The position numbers and the translations under genes are program-made. DNA of 64,000 nt from Trichaptum fuscoviolaceum (Eukaryota; Basidiomycota; Agaricomycetes; Hymenochaetales; Trichaptaceae): assembly GCA_910574455.1 (NCBI GenBank), contig CAJSYZ010000003.1, positions 3,099,250 through 3,163,249 of the forward strand, read 5' to 3'. Below, piece after piece: positions 11,118 to 23,074 of the stretch. Under the pieces are notes generated by a model. It had not been told where the DNA came from. It saw only the letters and a program-made list of their open reading frames with translations, and ran no database searches. The stretch's first letter is position 1, and each line of letters starts with the position of its first letter.

Positions 11118-12125
11118 GATTCCCTGCATGATCCCGTCGCGAATCGCGCGAGTTTCCCGTCGTCCAAGGGAAACCCCTTAGCTTCCCCGCTCCTTGATGC
11201 TAACCTCGTCTTGAGATAGCCCCAGGTGATTGGCCTGGCCACGCACGTGCCAGCCAACTAGTCTCGTTAGTAGTAGCGTCCTGTCCCGGCCCGTAGACCA
11301 CATTCCCGCCACCCCGCGTGCGGGATTGATCTCATTGTCCGCAAGGACTCGAACCCCGTCCTTAGTCGCCCTGCCCCGCGCGCGCCTCGCGATTAGGCTT
11401 TGTTACGACATCGAAGCACCGGCTTCTTCGAAGTTGGTCCCTGTCGATCCCCCGCGACCCTGATCCACGCCAGAAGTTGCTTGCAACTTATCCCGAGACG
11501 ATGTATGCATTACATCCGCCCCCCACGCTCGTTACCCCGCTGCCTGTGCGCCAGCTTGATACCTCGCGCACAATTACATTCCTTTAGTTCTCTTTGTTTC
11601 ACTTGACCATGCTTCACGCTCGTTCCCTTAGATCTTGCCCAGATGTTCCCGCACCGAATCCCGAATCCCGGATTCACGTCACTGTATGCGCGGCCTTCGC
11701 CCGCAAGATTGTGTAACTAGTTAGTTGCGCGTTTGTGCATGCCCGTTCCCTGTAGATTCTGCCCAGTAGATAAATACCTGTCGCCACCGTAAGGAGCACT
11801 CACTTTTGTCCTCTTGTCGAGTGCTTCCTTAGGTGTGTTTCTGTCTTGTCTCTAGTGTAGTTTTACAATGCTGACTTGTCGAGTGCTTCCTTAGGGAACC
11901 TCCTCCTGATACAGAAGTGTTGCCTTGAGATCCCGGTTACCCTGAGCTCTCTGCTCCCGTCCTGAGCACGCCTGCTCTCTGGCTCTCTTGTCTCTGTCTT
12001 GTCCCGGATCCCGCTCTGCGAATCCCGCTCTGAGTCCTGCCCAGAATCCCGCTCTGAGATTCCCGCCAGAATCCCGCTCTGCGATTCCCGCCAAAGTCCC
12101 GAACGACTCCCGCTCTGCGATCCCT

Positions 12126-12215
12126 GCACGAATCCAGATTCCCGCACGAATCCAGATTCCCGCGCGAATCCAGATTCCCGCACGAATCCAGATTCCCGCG
12201 CGAATCCAGATTCCC
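12126..12215. repeat. Five 18-bp tandem repeats inside the long solo LTR
   Basis: The unit is GCRCGAATCCAGATTCCC. With the 24-bp array it explains part of the extra length of this LTR. Confidence 0.85.
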
Positions 12216-13246
12216 GCCAGAATCCCGCTTGGCATTTCCCCGCGTCTCGACTCTGTCTCCCCGCGCCTCGACTCTGCCTTCCCCGCCTCGACTCTGACTC
12301 CGTCCCGTCCTTGCCTTGAGCCCCCTTGCGTCTCGCCCCCGTAGCCCCGCTCCCCGCGCGACTCCGTTGGCGTTGTAGCGTCCTTAACGGTTCCCCTTCG
12401 CCTTCTCCGCTGCCGCGCGCTCTCCCAGGCCTTGCCCCGGAAGCCGCTAACGCGCCCCGGCCCCCAGGTTCCCCCCAGGTCGTAACAGCCCCTATAGATC
12501 CACGCCGTTCACACGGCGCTTAAACTTGAACCATCCTTCGTCAACAAGCCTTGCTTTTCTTTCAATTACTACTCTCCGCCGCTGGTAGTGGCACGCCATT
12601 ACTGGTATTTCTTACCATTGAGGCTCGAAGTTAGGTTACTGTCAAACTCCCAGCATGTCAAGTTCCGAACGCGGGGACGAAACTTCAGGCTCTCGCTTGG
12701 ATACAGATGACGAGTCAGTCTCTAGCCCGGATACAGATGATGAGCAGAGCGTTTCAGAATTCACCATACCTGGTACTCGCGACAGTAGTAGCTCAAAGCG
12801 CTCGATTGTTGATGGGTCCGACTCCGAGTCTGGCACCGACTGGGAACAGGATGCATTTCTCGAACTTATCGATTTCGGTAGGGATCATATTGCTTACTTA
12901 CTACGCAGCTTGGCTTATCTTTGGTGAATTGACAGAGGACTTACCCCGAGGCTTTCAGTCAAAACTATTTATCGATAGCACCGTGGTCCAATCAATCATC
13001 AAAAGTTTGTCGTCCAAGATAAAGCGTGCAGACCGCGTCGGATTCTCGTCAGAGGACTTTCAGGAAACGCTTCACCTGGCTGAGCGCCTAGGGATGTGCT
13101 TTGATTCAGCAAATATGAGGATCCTTAAGAGGGATAGGGAGATTCAAGCTCTGCGGAGAAAGATGGAGAGGGCGATAGATCAGCTTGAGTCCAATACATT
13201 TCAGTACACGGACATGCTCTTCAAACTCACTGAAGAGCTAGCAATC

Positions 13247-14064
13247 TGTTACGACCGTCGGGAATTGTAGCGGGAAACAGTTTCGGGAAACTGGAATTCG
13301 CGACAAGAACCCGCGTTCGGGAATCTGGATTCGCGACTGGGAACGAGCGTGGGAATTCAGGCGGGAAACGCGCGGGATTCTATCCAGGCGCGTCGCGGGA
13401 TTCTCAAGGCCAGCTAGGACTCTTCACTGCTTTGAACGTCAAGTAAGCGGATCCCTAAGGAAGCACTCCACAAGTAAGTATTGCGCAACTAACTACACAG
13501 GAGAAAAGAGAGAGATCGCACCTAAGGAAGCACTCCACAAGAGGTCAAAAGTGGGGTGCTCCTTACAATGCCTACAGCTATTTATCTACTTCGTAAAGAC
13601 TGTATAGTTAATCTACGCTAAGTGTCCTTGCGCAATGCGCACCTATCTACTACAAACAATACATGCTACGACCGCACTGCTAGGCATGTCTATCCCGTCT
13701 CTCCAGATGGCTACGGCCTGTCCGTGGACGTCAGCGTCCGGTCCGGGGCCGCAACTAGCTAGACTAGGTATGCCAGACTGTTGCAGGTCGTCACCTTGAG
13801 GTACTAGCGGATTAATGAGCGTATGTTGATAAGTGAATGTACGTGTGCCGTGGCGGGTCGTCATAAATGAGTGTGTGTATGCGTGCATGGTTGCCGGGAC
13901 GGTGGTGCGGGATAAGTCACGTGAGCATGGGATCGTGCGATTCGGGAATGAGGTTTCGCGCCGGGAATCCAATGGCGGGATTCTCCCCGCGGGATTGTCT
14001 GCTCATGTCGGGATCCTTGGCGGGGAAGTGCGGGAAATGAGAAAAGGAGCCCGGGATCTCGACA
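13247..14064 (-). mobile_element. Solo LTR of the local Ty3 family, inside an exon
   Basis: On the plus strand it starts TGTTACGACCGTC and ends GATCTCGACA, the exact reverse of the intact LTR ends. It is 818 bp and almost identical to the LTRs at 33170 and 39059 along its whole length, including the AGGTCAAAAGT stretch. No matching 5-bp duplication lies directly at its own two ends; the duplication seems to span this LTR plus the next element. Confidence 0.9.
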
Positions 14065-14068
14065 TTCC

Positions 14069-14542
14069 TGTCACGAACCAAACTGGGAAATAAGGCACTG
14101 AACTGGGATTTTAGCCATTACACTAAAAGAGCCATGTTGTCAGGTTACTGACAACTGTTCCCAGCGCTATTTAAGGTGTTCAAACATTAGGATTTCTCCA
14201 AATCCTAATATTACCTCCCTCTCAAAGACCCCCTCCCGCCGTCGAGAGAGGACACCTTCTCGAAATAGCCGCCCCCCACCCATTTCCCTTTTGGGTGTAA
14301 GCCGAGGAACAGAGAGGACCCTCCGTGGCAATATTAAGAATCCGTCATTAATATTGCACACCCCGGGACTTGAACCTGCGACCTTGTTAATCTGACAACC
14401 TGTCACGAACCAAACTGGGAAATAAGGCACTGAACTGGGATTTTAGCCATTACACTAAAAGAGCCATGTTGTCAGGTTACTGACAACTGTTCCCAGCGCT
14501 ATTTAAGGTGTTCAAACATTAGGATTTCTCCAAATCCTAATA
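14069..14542. mobile_element. Small terminal-repeat element (TRIM-like) with a tRNA-like segment
   Basis: Two direct repeats of about 142 bases (14069-14210 and 14401-14542), beginning TGTCACGAACC and ending AAATCCTAATA, enclose 190 bases without coding capacity. Next to the right repeat, read on the minus strand, is a tRNA-like anticodon and T arm, including the pol III B-box form GGTTCAAGTCC (14366-14376). The layout fits a terminal-repeat retrotransposon in miniature or a tRNA-derived short element. A complete tRNA is not present: there is no D arm. Confidence 0.55.
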
Positions 14543-15822
14543 CGATCTTCAAGCATCACATGGTAAGCCCAGGCTGCATCTTGGACTTGAAATAAACTCT
14601 GACTTAATCATTTCTAACTTCTCGTCCTATTCTTCTCGGTGATATACAGTCTGAGCCGCTTCATCTGCTTATCAACAAACGTGTGGATGAATTCAGACTT
14701 GCTGTCGCCACAGCCTTCATATCTGTTCTTCCCGGCGCATTTCCGTCAAGAAAACTCTCCAATATTTTTACTGGGGGCGTCATCTGGGACTACTTTTTGA
14801 CTTGCTTAGTAACCCATTATCATTCACACCATACGATCCTGCGCTGGCAAATTCGACTTGAGGATAGTAAGGAGCTCGGCAATCGTTGGATACAGACGAA
14901 ATCTGTCTTCTCTGCGATAAGGATTGACATCAAAGACACAGAGCTCGGGAGAAATATTTGTCATGAACTCGCTACTCAATTGAAGCACTTTACAACAGTC
15001 ATGGCTATGAATCTCGAAAGATCTGAACGCAAACCCCGAAATCCCAGGCTTGCGCTTAAGTTCTTCCTGCCCCTTCTTATTTGGTCCTATAACGAATGCA
15101 AGGATTGGGTAGCCGCCTTAGACGAATGCAGTTCGGGACAACAGTCAGAGTCGACCAACATTCGACTCTCGGAAACAGAAGTCAATTGTTCTGCCACTCA
15201 GACGAAGGCTGTCTTTCAAGCCGGAACAGCACGTGATGCACGGCGTCAATGGAAACGTGAACTTGAACGTGCCGGTGGAGAGGGTGCTCTGTCCGACATT
15301 CAACAACTCATTCAGAAGTCAATGGATATTCTTGGCGCCGACTCGGCTGACGGCGTAGCATCCTCGTTGAAGATAAATCGACAACTCCTGCGCAAATATG
15401 GAGACCGTTTGGCCATCCTGAGCAGGTTCAATTGGATCAGGAAATGCTTAATTATCCTCTCTGACGACTTGCTCTTGGATATGCTCCTCAAAAATGATGG
15501 TGCAATGCGTCGGTTTACGATGAAGATGGATGCCTCTCAAATAGGGATTATCGAAGCGAGTCAGGGCATTGGACGATTTGACAATGCCGATTACAAAGAT
15601 ACAGACGAGGAAAATCTGGACAGGTCCACCCACTTGTTCCTCAAGGATATCGAGCACATGGAGCATCTTGAAGCCCTTGTTCCGACAGAAGAGAATATTG
15701 ACTCTCTCGTCTTGAAAACAGTCAACGATCTACTTCATGAGTATGGTCCATTCTATTTAACGGATTATGGAATCCTATTTGCTCTTCTCGACAAATTGGA
15801 CCCTATCCCACACCAGTACTGA

Positions 15823-17079
15823 TATAAGTACGGCAGTGTACTAGCTGACGGTTACAAATCGATCCATTGGTCACCGGCACACCATTTTGGCTGAGGCCCA
15901 AGGACAAGTTTTTTTTCGTTCATGGACAAATATTATGTTTAAGGATTTGTACTCTTACTATTTAATGGTTTACTCTATGGTGATCCACTTACTCTTCTCT
16001 CTTCAGACTCTACTCTTTACAAGTCAGCTCTGTACTATAAGTACTAGTATTCAAGTTAGAAACCACTACCGCCAATAAATCTTCTTGAATATGACAAAAT
16101 AATATTTAATAATATTCATATACTTATCTTTATGACAGGTGCTCAACATGAACTTGAAGTCGTAGTACTACAGTACTACTACTCAGCCTAGTAGTGGTAC
16201 ATTTTGAAGTTTAAGTACTCATATTCAAGTTTTTTTTTTGATATTTCATACTATGCAAGTCAGGAACTGCAGTGATACACCACTATCAGCCTGAGGCTAC
16301 TCAATCATCCTCCATCATATCTACGCTTTCCTCTGAAGCGCTTCATGTGTACTAGTATACAGTATTACTACTATGCTAATCGTACTATTTGTAACTTCAA
16401 GTTCAAAACATAGCTAACTTGGAGAGGAAAGCATGCCTCTTTCCGGATGCCAATGGGGAACTTCTGGCCTGAGGTAGGTCACTGGCATGATCCGACTCGG
16501 CGAGTCAGTTCGAGCTTGAGTCCGCTGATGGCAATGTGAGCTTCTCGAGAGTTTGTTTTTTACTAGGTCATAACTAGTACTGTCATTTTATTATATCTCA
16601 ACACTGAATTTGTCGTACTGTTTCAAGTTGTAACTTCGAGCCAACGTACTAGTAGCTACCAGTGAGTGGAAACTTGAAGCATGCCTCAGGCTCTTTCCGG
16701 ATTCAAGTTGAGAACTTCCGGCCTGAGGTAGTACTACTACTAGTAGTAGTAGGTCCGAGTCATTGGTTCGAGTCAAATGCCAGTGTTCAACTTGAAAGCA
16801 CTCAGGCTTTCAAGTTGGATTGGTGTTATGTAAAAAAATTTGTACCAATAGTACTGTACTAGTACTAGTACTACTAGTACTACTACTACTGTACTACTCG
16901 ACGCCGGCGGCCGCCCGGGGAATGATTTCCGACCATCGCACTGACTGCAATATTTGGCTACCATCATCTACAACACTGAAGAAGGTCTGTTTTCACATCA
17001 TTTTCTTTCAGTACCGTAGTATCCTCAATTCATAAGTTTCAATATACTCCGTATGTGCTGAATGAAAAGTTTATGTTTA
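15823..17079. repeat. Gene-free block with palindromic words (3' side of the Plavaka gene)
   Basis: TACTACTACTAGTAGTAG, TTCAAGTTGAA and CAGTGGCACTG-like words cluster at 16.14-16.90 kb. A diverged duplication is visible: 16430-16490 and 16675-16760 share GCATGCCTC, CTTTCCGGAT, GAACTTC and GGCCTGAGGTAG in order, with palindromic words present in one copy and absent in the other. No gene is seen. Confidence 0.55.
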
Positions 17080-20000
17080 TCACTGTCTATTTTCGTACAA
17101 AGATTCGTGCATGTGCATGTCAGCAAATCGGTTAACATAGAATCTATCATAAAAGTCCAGGGACTTCTCAGGTGTCAATGACTTCGGCGGACATTCATCA
17201 CCCTTTGGAACCCCAAGGAGGTGAGCCAAACGAAAGATGTCCCCTATACCTATCACCAATAGCTTCGGAGCCTTGCAGTCACGGTGATAGTGACGTCTGC
17301 CACTGGCATTCACACCAGAACAGCATTCAACACAGGCGGTAGAGGTCTCTAACTCATATTCCGGCTCGACAATCCACATACTTGTTTTTGGGTCAGGCGA
17401 GTCTCCAACACGCTTGAACAATTGGACGAGAGCGCAGTCCTGATGCTCCCCTTTAGCGGTGAAGGAAAAAAGAAGCATAACCCGGGCAACTCTCATTCCT
17501 GAAAACCCCTTTTTGCGGGGGCTAACTCGAACAAGGACTGTGTCATGTCTTGCTTTTCCGCGCCAAGAGAGATTGGACCTGATCACCTCCCTCATTGCTT
17601 GTTCTATTGGGATCGATTTGCCACGGTAGGCAAAGAAAGCGGTGGCTGAATGGAAAATTGAGAAGTCATTGTTCATGTCCAATTCAGCTGTTGGTTCGGC
17701 TCTGCCAGAGGAGCCCCTTAAGTTGGAATTGCGCTTCTCGTACTTGTTGAATAAGTATTCTTTAATGAGCTGTCGGAGCTGTCGAAGCTCTGGATGGCCT
17801 TTTATCGCCGCAAGCGCATTGAGCTGTTTCGGGTACACCTTACTGGACTCTGCAAGTATAACAACAGAGAAGTCAGATGTGCAGCACCAAAAGCACGGGT
17901 TACTAAGTAATACTAACGTTGTTTCGAAGCCATTAACATCAAGCTCAAAGGGTCATTTCTGCCGCCCAAGCGAAGCTGGCATTCTACGCTATGAACCGCA
18001 CCACACTGGGGCTCATCCACTGAACTTCCGGAATCCTCCAGGTCAGCAATTTCGATTTGCTCTTGGTTGCCCACAATGTCATCGAAGAAGTCCTCTGTAT
18101 CATCGGCTGCCCCTGTTGTTTGTACGCCATGATGTTGCATCTGCTCCCTCTGGGTTGGGGCCTTCTCGGCGTCATCCGTCTTTGACTCTGACATATTTTT
18201 CCGCAAAACGTCTCGCAAGGCATTCCACATAGCCTCAGCCAGCGTATCGTCCAGCAGTCCACGCCTTTTGAAGTCTGCCCTTGACGCAATAAGTTTGCTG
18301 AGTCGTTGGTTTGCTGTGATCATCTGTCCCAAAGGATCATTTCTGTTCGAGCGCTGCCATGTCTCCTTGACCGCGTGAATGTGTTTATTTTCTGTTATAG
18401 ACGAACACAATCCGCTAGGAGCAGCAAAGAGAGGGATCATTGTTGGATAATGGACCATGGCATGTTGTCGTGGCAGTGAAAAATTATCCCGGATGCCCTT
18501 TGCTATGAATATTTGCCGATATTGATGATAGTGATCCAGAGAGGCTTTAATTTGATCAAGATTTGAGGCTGTAATCGTGTACCGACGCACAAGGTAACAG
18601 AAGTCCAGAAATGCACTCAATGCATGAATTATATCATCGTGCACAATGCCCACAATAGCCGGAAGATACACCTAAGTGGATTGCATCAGATATCAGCAAA
18701 CCACCGCCTCGAGCGAGATGCAAAGACCACATACTTTCATAAGCGCCTTTGAATCATTACCTGTCCATTGCTTGAAGCCTCGACCTTCAGGAAATCTGCG
18801 AAGACTAGGAAAAGGAGCAGCAACTCTGATTCTACGTGAAAGTTAGCAATGGTATTCACATTAAACGACTTGTAAGGTAATAGTGCCTTTTATCCACAAT
18901 ATCCAGCTCTGTCGTGGTCATGCACTGGCAAATCCACTCAACAAGATGGTCCTTGAACACGCCTTTGATGATTTGGTGCAGCAGGTCCGGAGATATGAGA
19001 TCGCATATATCTGCACGCAGAAAGTCATTGGTGAAAGGCTACAGAACAACATACAAGTTGCAGAATACGCATCCAGTGAAGAAGTTGAAGTACGTACCAC
19101 AATATCCTGGTGGAACCCGTACTCTTTCCGGATTGTTGCTCTATTAATGTTGTTGCCATCTACTTGATCTATCAATTGTTCGTGCAGCTCTTTTGTTCGA
19201 GGATTTGAAACAAATTCCAAATTATCTAGGTCCTTGTGAGGTGCTGTGCATCTATGCCGCCACAGTAAGTCATTGCCTCAGACTCGGATATGATTTTGGG
19301 AAAGGACGGTACTTACTTGCAGCACCATCCAGTGCATATTGCGCATAGACTCACCTGTTCCGGATAATCGGCTATATACGAGCCGAGTCCGAGAACCGAC
19401 CTACGCAAGTGACCATCAGGACACCGGAGAATGGTTAACTCAGTGTTTATGGACATGGCGGTCTTCAGTGAACTCAAGATTTTTGATATAGACGAATGAA
19501 AAATTTGATGTCAAAAGCGGCGGAATTCATCTGACTTTTCGTATTGCCGCTCAGCTGCAAAATGTGTCAGAGCTAATCAAATATTACGGTATGATACACA
19601 CTCTTTGGTATTGCTAGAAATGCTACAAGCTGGACTGTATTCAATTTCTGTGACCGCCGGGCCTTGTTAGATACATTCCCAATAGAGAGATACAACGGAT
19701 AGTATTCGTTATTTCCAGTTCCGACAGAGACTGTTGTCTTATCGCTCCCTAAGATCACCGGAACAAACATAGATCCATGGACTGCTTTATCTTCGGCGTA
19801 GATCTTGTTCTAGGTCAAGGATAATCAGCATGTTTCCTGCGAGTTTATGATTCATGACCTACAGCCTGTTCCCAAGCAAAATTTCCGGACATGTAATTTC
19901 TGAATACTCGTTCTTTGTCATCAGAGTCCTCCTTCGGCTGATACTCGCGAAACGGGACATAGTCGAATTCGCCTTCCAACGCCGGATTGTCCACCAAATT

Positions 20001-22485
20001 CCGGATCACTTCCAGAGTAAGGAATAAGTTGGGTATCAAATACCTAGGTACCTGCGGCAGGTACCTGCCCAAAAACCCGCGGGTTTATACACCTACGGGT
20101 CTAGGTACCTGCGGTCAAAATACCTACGGATGTAGGTGTCATCTCCAGATTTGGCAGGTACCTGCCACAGGTACCTGCCAAAAATGACCCTTTTCAATAC
20201 CCTTTTTTGGTCTTAAGTTTTACTATAAGTGGTTTTTTTTTACCTCAACACGTGACTACGCATCGCGCGTCATCGTTTTGTGCTGCGTCCGACGACAACA
20301 AGGACGACTTCGAGCCTCAAGACGGACGACGCACCACATCTTCAAGACTTTCTCTTGCGCGACTTTACTAGGCGGTTGCGCCCGCTCTTAATCTGCTGCC
20401 ATACTTTACATTTGCTGCTGCCACCTGCTTGCGTCGGACGAGGCCTTATCCGTGCCACCCGACTTATCGCTACATGCGCAACAACCGTCATGCCACTCGA
20501 AAAGCGGTTGCGCCCGCCCATAATTAGGAAGAAGCAAGCATATATCGACGGGCACCTTATCCTCTGGTTTGACGCCGCCGAGGGAGAGACTTCGAAGAGA
20601 CTGGGGCTGTTCAAGAGAAAGTGAAAGCATCGAGAGCGGTGGAATGGATATCGATTGCACCGCCGGACGAGGCCAACATCGTGTTGCCTGAAACGCAGTT
20701 GCGCTGTTGTTTGCTTGCGCCGGACGAGGCATTCTTCGTGCCACCGGAAAAGCGGTTGCGTCCGCTATAAAATTGTCGTGCAACATGTGCAGTCAACTTT
20801 TGGAGGGCATTCAGGGAACAGGTGAGTGCACTGTTGCATAACTTATGTATCCTTTGTTGAAGCTTCTATTTTATGATTGTCGACAACAGACGGCAGCGTG
20901 CAGGAGTGCAAGTTTCCAGCCGAAGAGTTCACGCAGGCACAAATGCCTCCTGGGCAAGAGTGCGCAAACGCAAGTGTAAGCACGTTCCGCCAGACACAGC
21001 AGCAGCTTTTTGGCTTGTACCCAGTTGCGTCGGCAACGCCATCTACCCATGGTAAGCAGCCAGGCTCGTAAAACACCTTGAAAGGACAAAGTCTAATATG
21101 ATGGCATGCTTTCTAGTCGCTCGCCATTTGAGCAATATGACGATCGGCGCAGTCCCGCCTTCCTAAGCACAGCCTTCCTCTTGTACACCACCCGGGAACC
21201 ACGGAAATACACCTATGTACTATGCTGAGATGTACAACGACGTATAACAAGGTATGTTGGATGCAGGTTTCTTATAGGTGCCGGGTACCCACAAGTACCC
21301 AGGTTTTTGCCAATACCTACGGGTTTCACCCGTAGGTGTAGGTACCTATTACGTAAAATACCTGCGGATGGAGGTGTGGTCTCCGAAAATCTGATACCTA
21401 CGGGTTTAGGTACCTAAACCTGTAGGTGATACCCAACTTATTCCTTATTCCAGAGGATCCCGATACCATACATCATATTCTTTCCTCTTCCATGACTCGG
21501 TGTTCTCGTTTGTCGCCTTTTGGCCATTGTCGTCCGTGTAGAAGTTACTAAAGGACTTCCAAGACACATCACCGACTTCCGTAGCGTCAATGACGGTGTA
21601 CAAATTTTGTGCGTCTCCATCAAGTAGCGAACTAGTTATACCTAGATCCGAGTCATTGTCAGGCTCTGTCGTATCCAATTCGGAACATCCGCCAGATTTT
21701 ACATTCTCCGCCACCTGAATCAGCTGATAAGCCTTCATGATTCCGAGAATTTTTGTTATGTTCCCAGCAGACATTTGCTCTTCCCGATACAGAAAATCTG
21801 CGAGCTCGAAATCTGCTCTGCACGAATAGGGAAACCAGACATTAGACACAGGTTCGTTTCGCGGAACGGGTGGTTCTTCATTTTCTAAGGAAATTCCTGC
21901 CGCATCGCATGGCGTGGCTGCACGGTGTCAGGTGTCAGAGTACTGCAGTAAACCGGGGACAATAAACATGACACGCACCATTCAAGTATCTGTGATACAC
22001 CTTCAAGTTATCCTCGCTCTCCTTATAATCTCCAATGTCGGAGTCCAAATCTTCAGAGGATGCGCTACGGCCATCACTTCCGGTGACAGAATGATGGGAC
22101 AGAGAATCAGCTCCGTCTAAATCTTGAAGCAGCTCGTCTCGGCCTATGCTAAGCATCGAGATATCCTGCGTAAGTATAGAGATTCGTAATCGTAACTTGA
22201 AGAGCCGCAGCCCATTTTATCTTCAAGTTGACCCTCGACCCGGAGTTCGGGGGAGTTCGAGATACTTTTAGGTTCTGGAACTTGTGCGGGTCGAATGGGT
22301 GATGAATCATAACCATAAGCAGCAGGTCCTGATGCAAATGATGATGGATGAGCTGAGTATTCATGTCTTGTTCTTGCGGATTGATTCTTAAACCTTCTGT
22401 CGCAGTCGGAGAAGGTACATCGAATGGATGGGGGGAAGAAATCAGTAAAATGAACGGGTTTGGGCTTTCGCCGTGTTACCGGCAT
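17080..22485 (-). pseudogene. Plavaka-type (CACTA/CMC-related) transposase, decayed
   Basis: On the minus strand an N-terminal C2H2 finger (CTFSDC, then H-x4-H) is followed by blocks diagnostic of Plavaka transposases: WKRKEYDVWYRDPLE, VILGSDKTTVS, YPLYLSIGNVSNKARR, DGHLRRSVLGLGSYIADYPE, DLISPDLLHQIIKGVFKDHL, LPRQHAMVHYP, GLCSSITENKHIHAVKETW, and a C-terminal VLLFFSF-like block with DYFVNRFADMHMHE-like ending. At least nine exons can be traced; joins such as WCCK|CTAPHK are in phase. Two breaks are seen: a hAT element after codons for DPLE, and an in-frame TGA at 19511-19513 where FRRF meets HQIFH and relatives usually have Arg. One 5' junction (near 21900) could not be phased. It is a dead copy; the role would be DNA transposition in the nucleus. 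Confidence 0.85.
20018..21447. mobile_element. Non-autonomous hAT element nested in the transposase exon
   Basis: Terminal inverted repeats TAAGGAATAAGTTGGGTATC (left; its complement at the right end) are flanked by a perfect 8-bp duplication TTCCAGAG at 20010-20017 and 21448-21455. Subterminal regions are packed with GGTACCTG and ACCTACGGGT words. Inside, about three degenerate units with GGACGAGGC and CGTGCCACC occur at 20.42-20.77 kb. No transposase is encoded. The host frame is continuous across the insertion if one TTCCAGAG is counted. Confidence 0.92.
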
Positions 22486-23040
22486 CGACTTGGATGCAAC
22501 CTATAGTAGTACCTATTAGCAACTTGAAGTCGACTTTTGACTTACTTCGACTTTTGACTTACTAAGTTAGAACATGAATCCCCAGCCTCAGGCTGAAGCT
22601 GTCAACTTGAACTTGAAGTAGCACTGGCAGCGAATCGAGTTCGCCAAGGTGGACTCGCGTAGTAGGAGCTAGTAGTAGTCTACCTGGCAGATTTGCTAGT
22701 AGTACGGTAGAAGGCTGCGGCTGAGTGCCTTGACTCACTGACTGCCAGTTCCAGTGTCAGGCTTGCCGTCTCGGTCGCCGGAATCCGAGTCGGAGTGCAA
22801 CTTCAAGTTGAAGCCTGCCAGTGCCAGTCTGAGTGAGCCTGAGTGCCAGTGCCAGCGCCAGTGCCAGGTACCGCCGTGACTCAGGCTCGCTCACTGGCAC
22901 TCCGAGTCACTGCCAGCCTGAGTGCCAGTGGCAGGCTGGCAGTGGGCGTAAATTTTCCTTGAATAGGCGCCCTCATCTTCAACTTGAACTTTAACTTGCA
23001 CCTTTGACTCTGAGTCGACTCACCATCGATATTCATAGCA
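22486..23040. repeat. Palindromic-word block (5' side of the Plavaka gene)
   Basis: CAGTGCCAGTGCCACTGGCA-like, AACTTGAAGTTGAA and GACTCTGAGTC words fill the interval between the transposase start and the next gene. No gene is seen. Its partner on the other side of the transposase is at 16.1-16.9 kb. Confidence 0.55.
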
Positions 23041-23074
23041 CCTGCCAGTGTGCCCCTATTACTACTGCACAGGA

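Larger units (their letters stand above)
7169..12487 (+). mobile_element. Very long solo LTR of the local Ty3 family (interrupted by a nested element)
   Basis: It begins TGTCGGGATCCC and ends GGTCGTAACA, matching the ends of the intact element at 33170-39876 (TGTCGAGATCCC and GGTCGTAACA). It is flanked by a 5-bp duplication GCCCC (7164-7168 and 12488-12492). Near 11765-11900 it has the same core as the intact LTR: a TAAATA box, GTAAGGAGCACTCACTTTTG, and two copies of GAGTGCTTCCTTAGG. After removing the nested palindromic element it is about 2.46 kb, three times the 818-bp LTR of the intact copy, because of expansion of ATTCCCG-rich repeats. Short frames inside it are not genes. Confidence 0.7.
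12655..15822 (+). pseudogene. Coiled-coil hypothetical gene split by a 1.3-kb insertion
   Basis: Exons are 12655-12877, 12936-13246 (continued after the insertion at 14548-14562) and 14650-15822. The N-terminus is Ser/Asp-rich (MSSSERGDETSGSRLDTDDE), followed by a helical region (DREIQALRRKMERAID) and a long C-terminal domain with no family I recognise. At 13247 a reverse solo LTR and a small terminal-repeat element interrupt codon-aligned sequence. CAATC before and CGATC after the insertion look like one target duplication with one changed base. Counting the site once, the two exon parts are in the same frame and the next junction is phase 0. As it stands, translation reaches TAG inside the LTR at 13268, so only about 185 residues would be made. 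Confidence 0.7.

Noticed and set aside
10527..12523. Many Arg/Ser/Pro-rich frames in the ATTCCCG-rich region
   Set aside because: They arise from tandem ATTCCCG repeats of an LTR in all six frames.
14355..14400. A tRNA gene on the minus strand
   Set aside because: The T arm and part of an anticodon arm are visible, but no D arm or acceptor stem; only a tRNA-like fragment.
16100..23040. Exact terminal inverted repeats and target duplication for the Plavaka element
   Set aside because: Both flanks share word composition, but I could not align a unique pair of ends.
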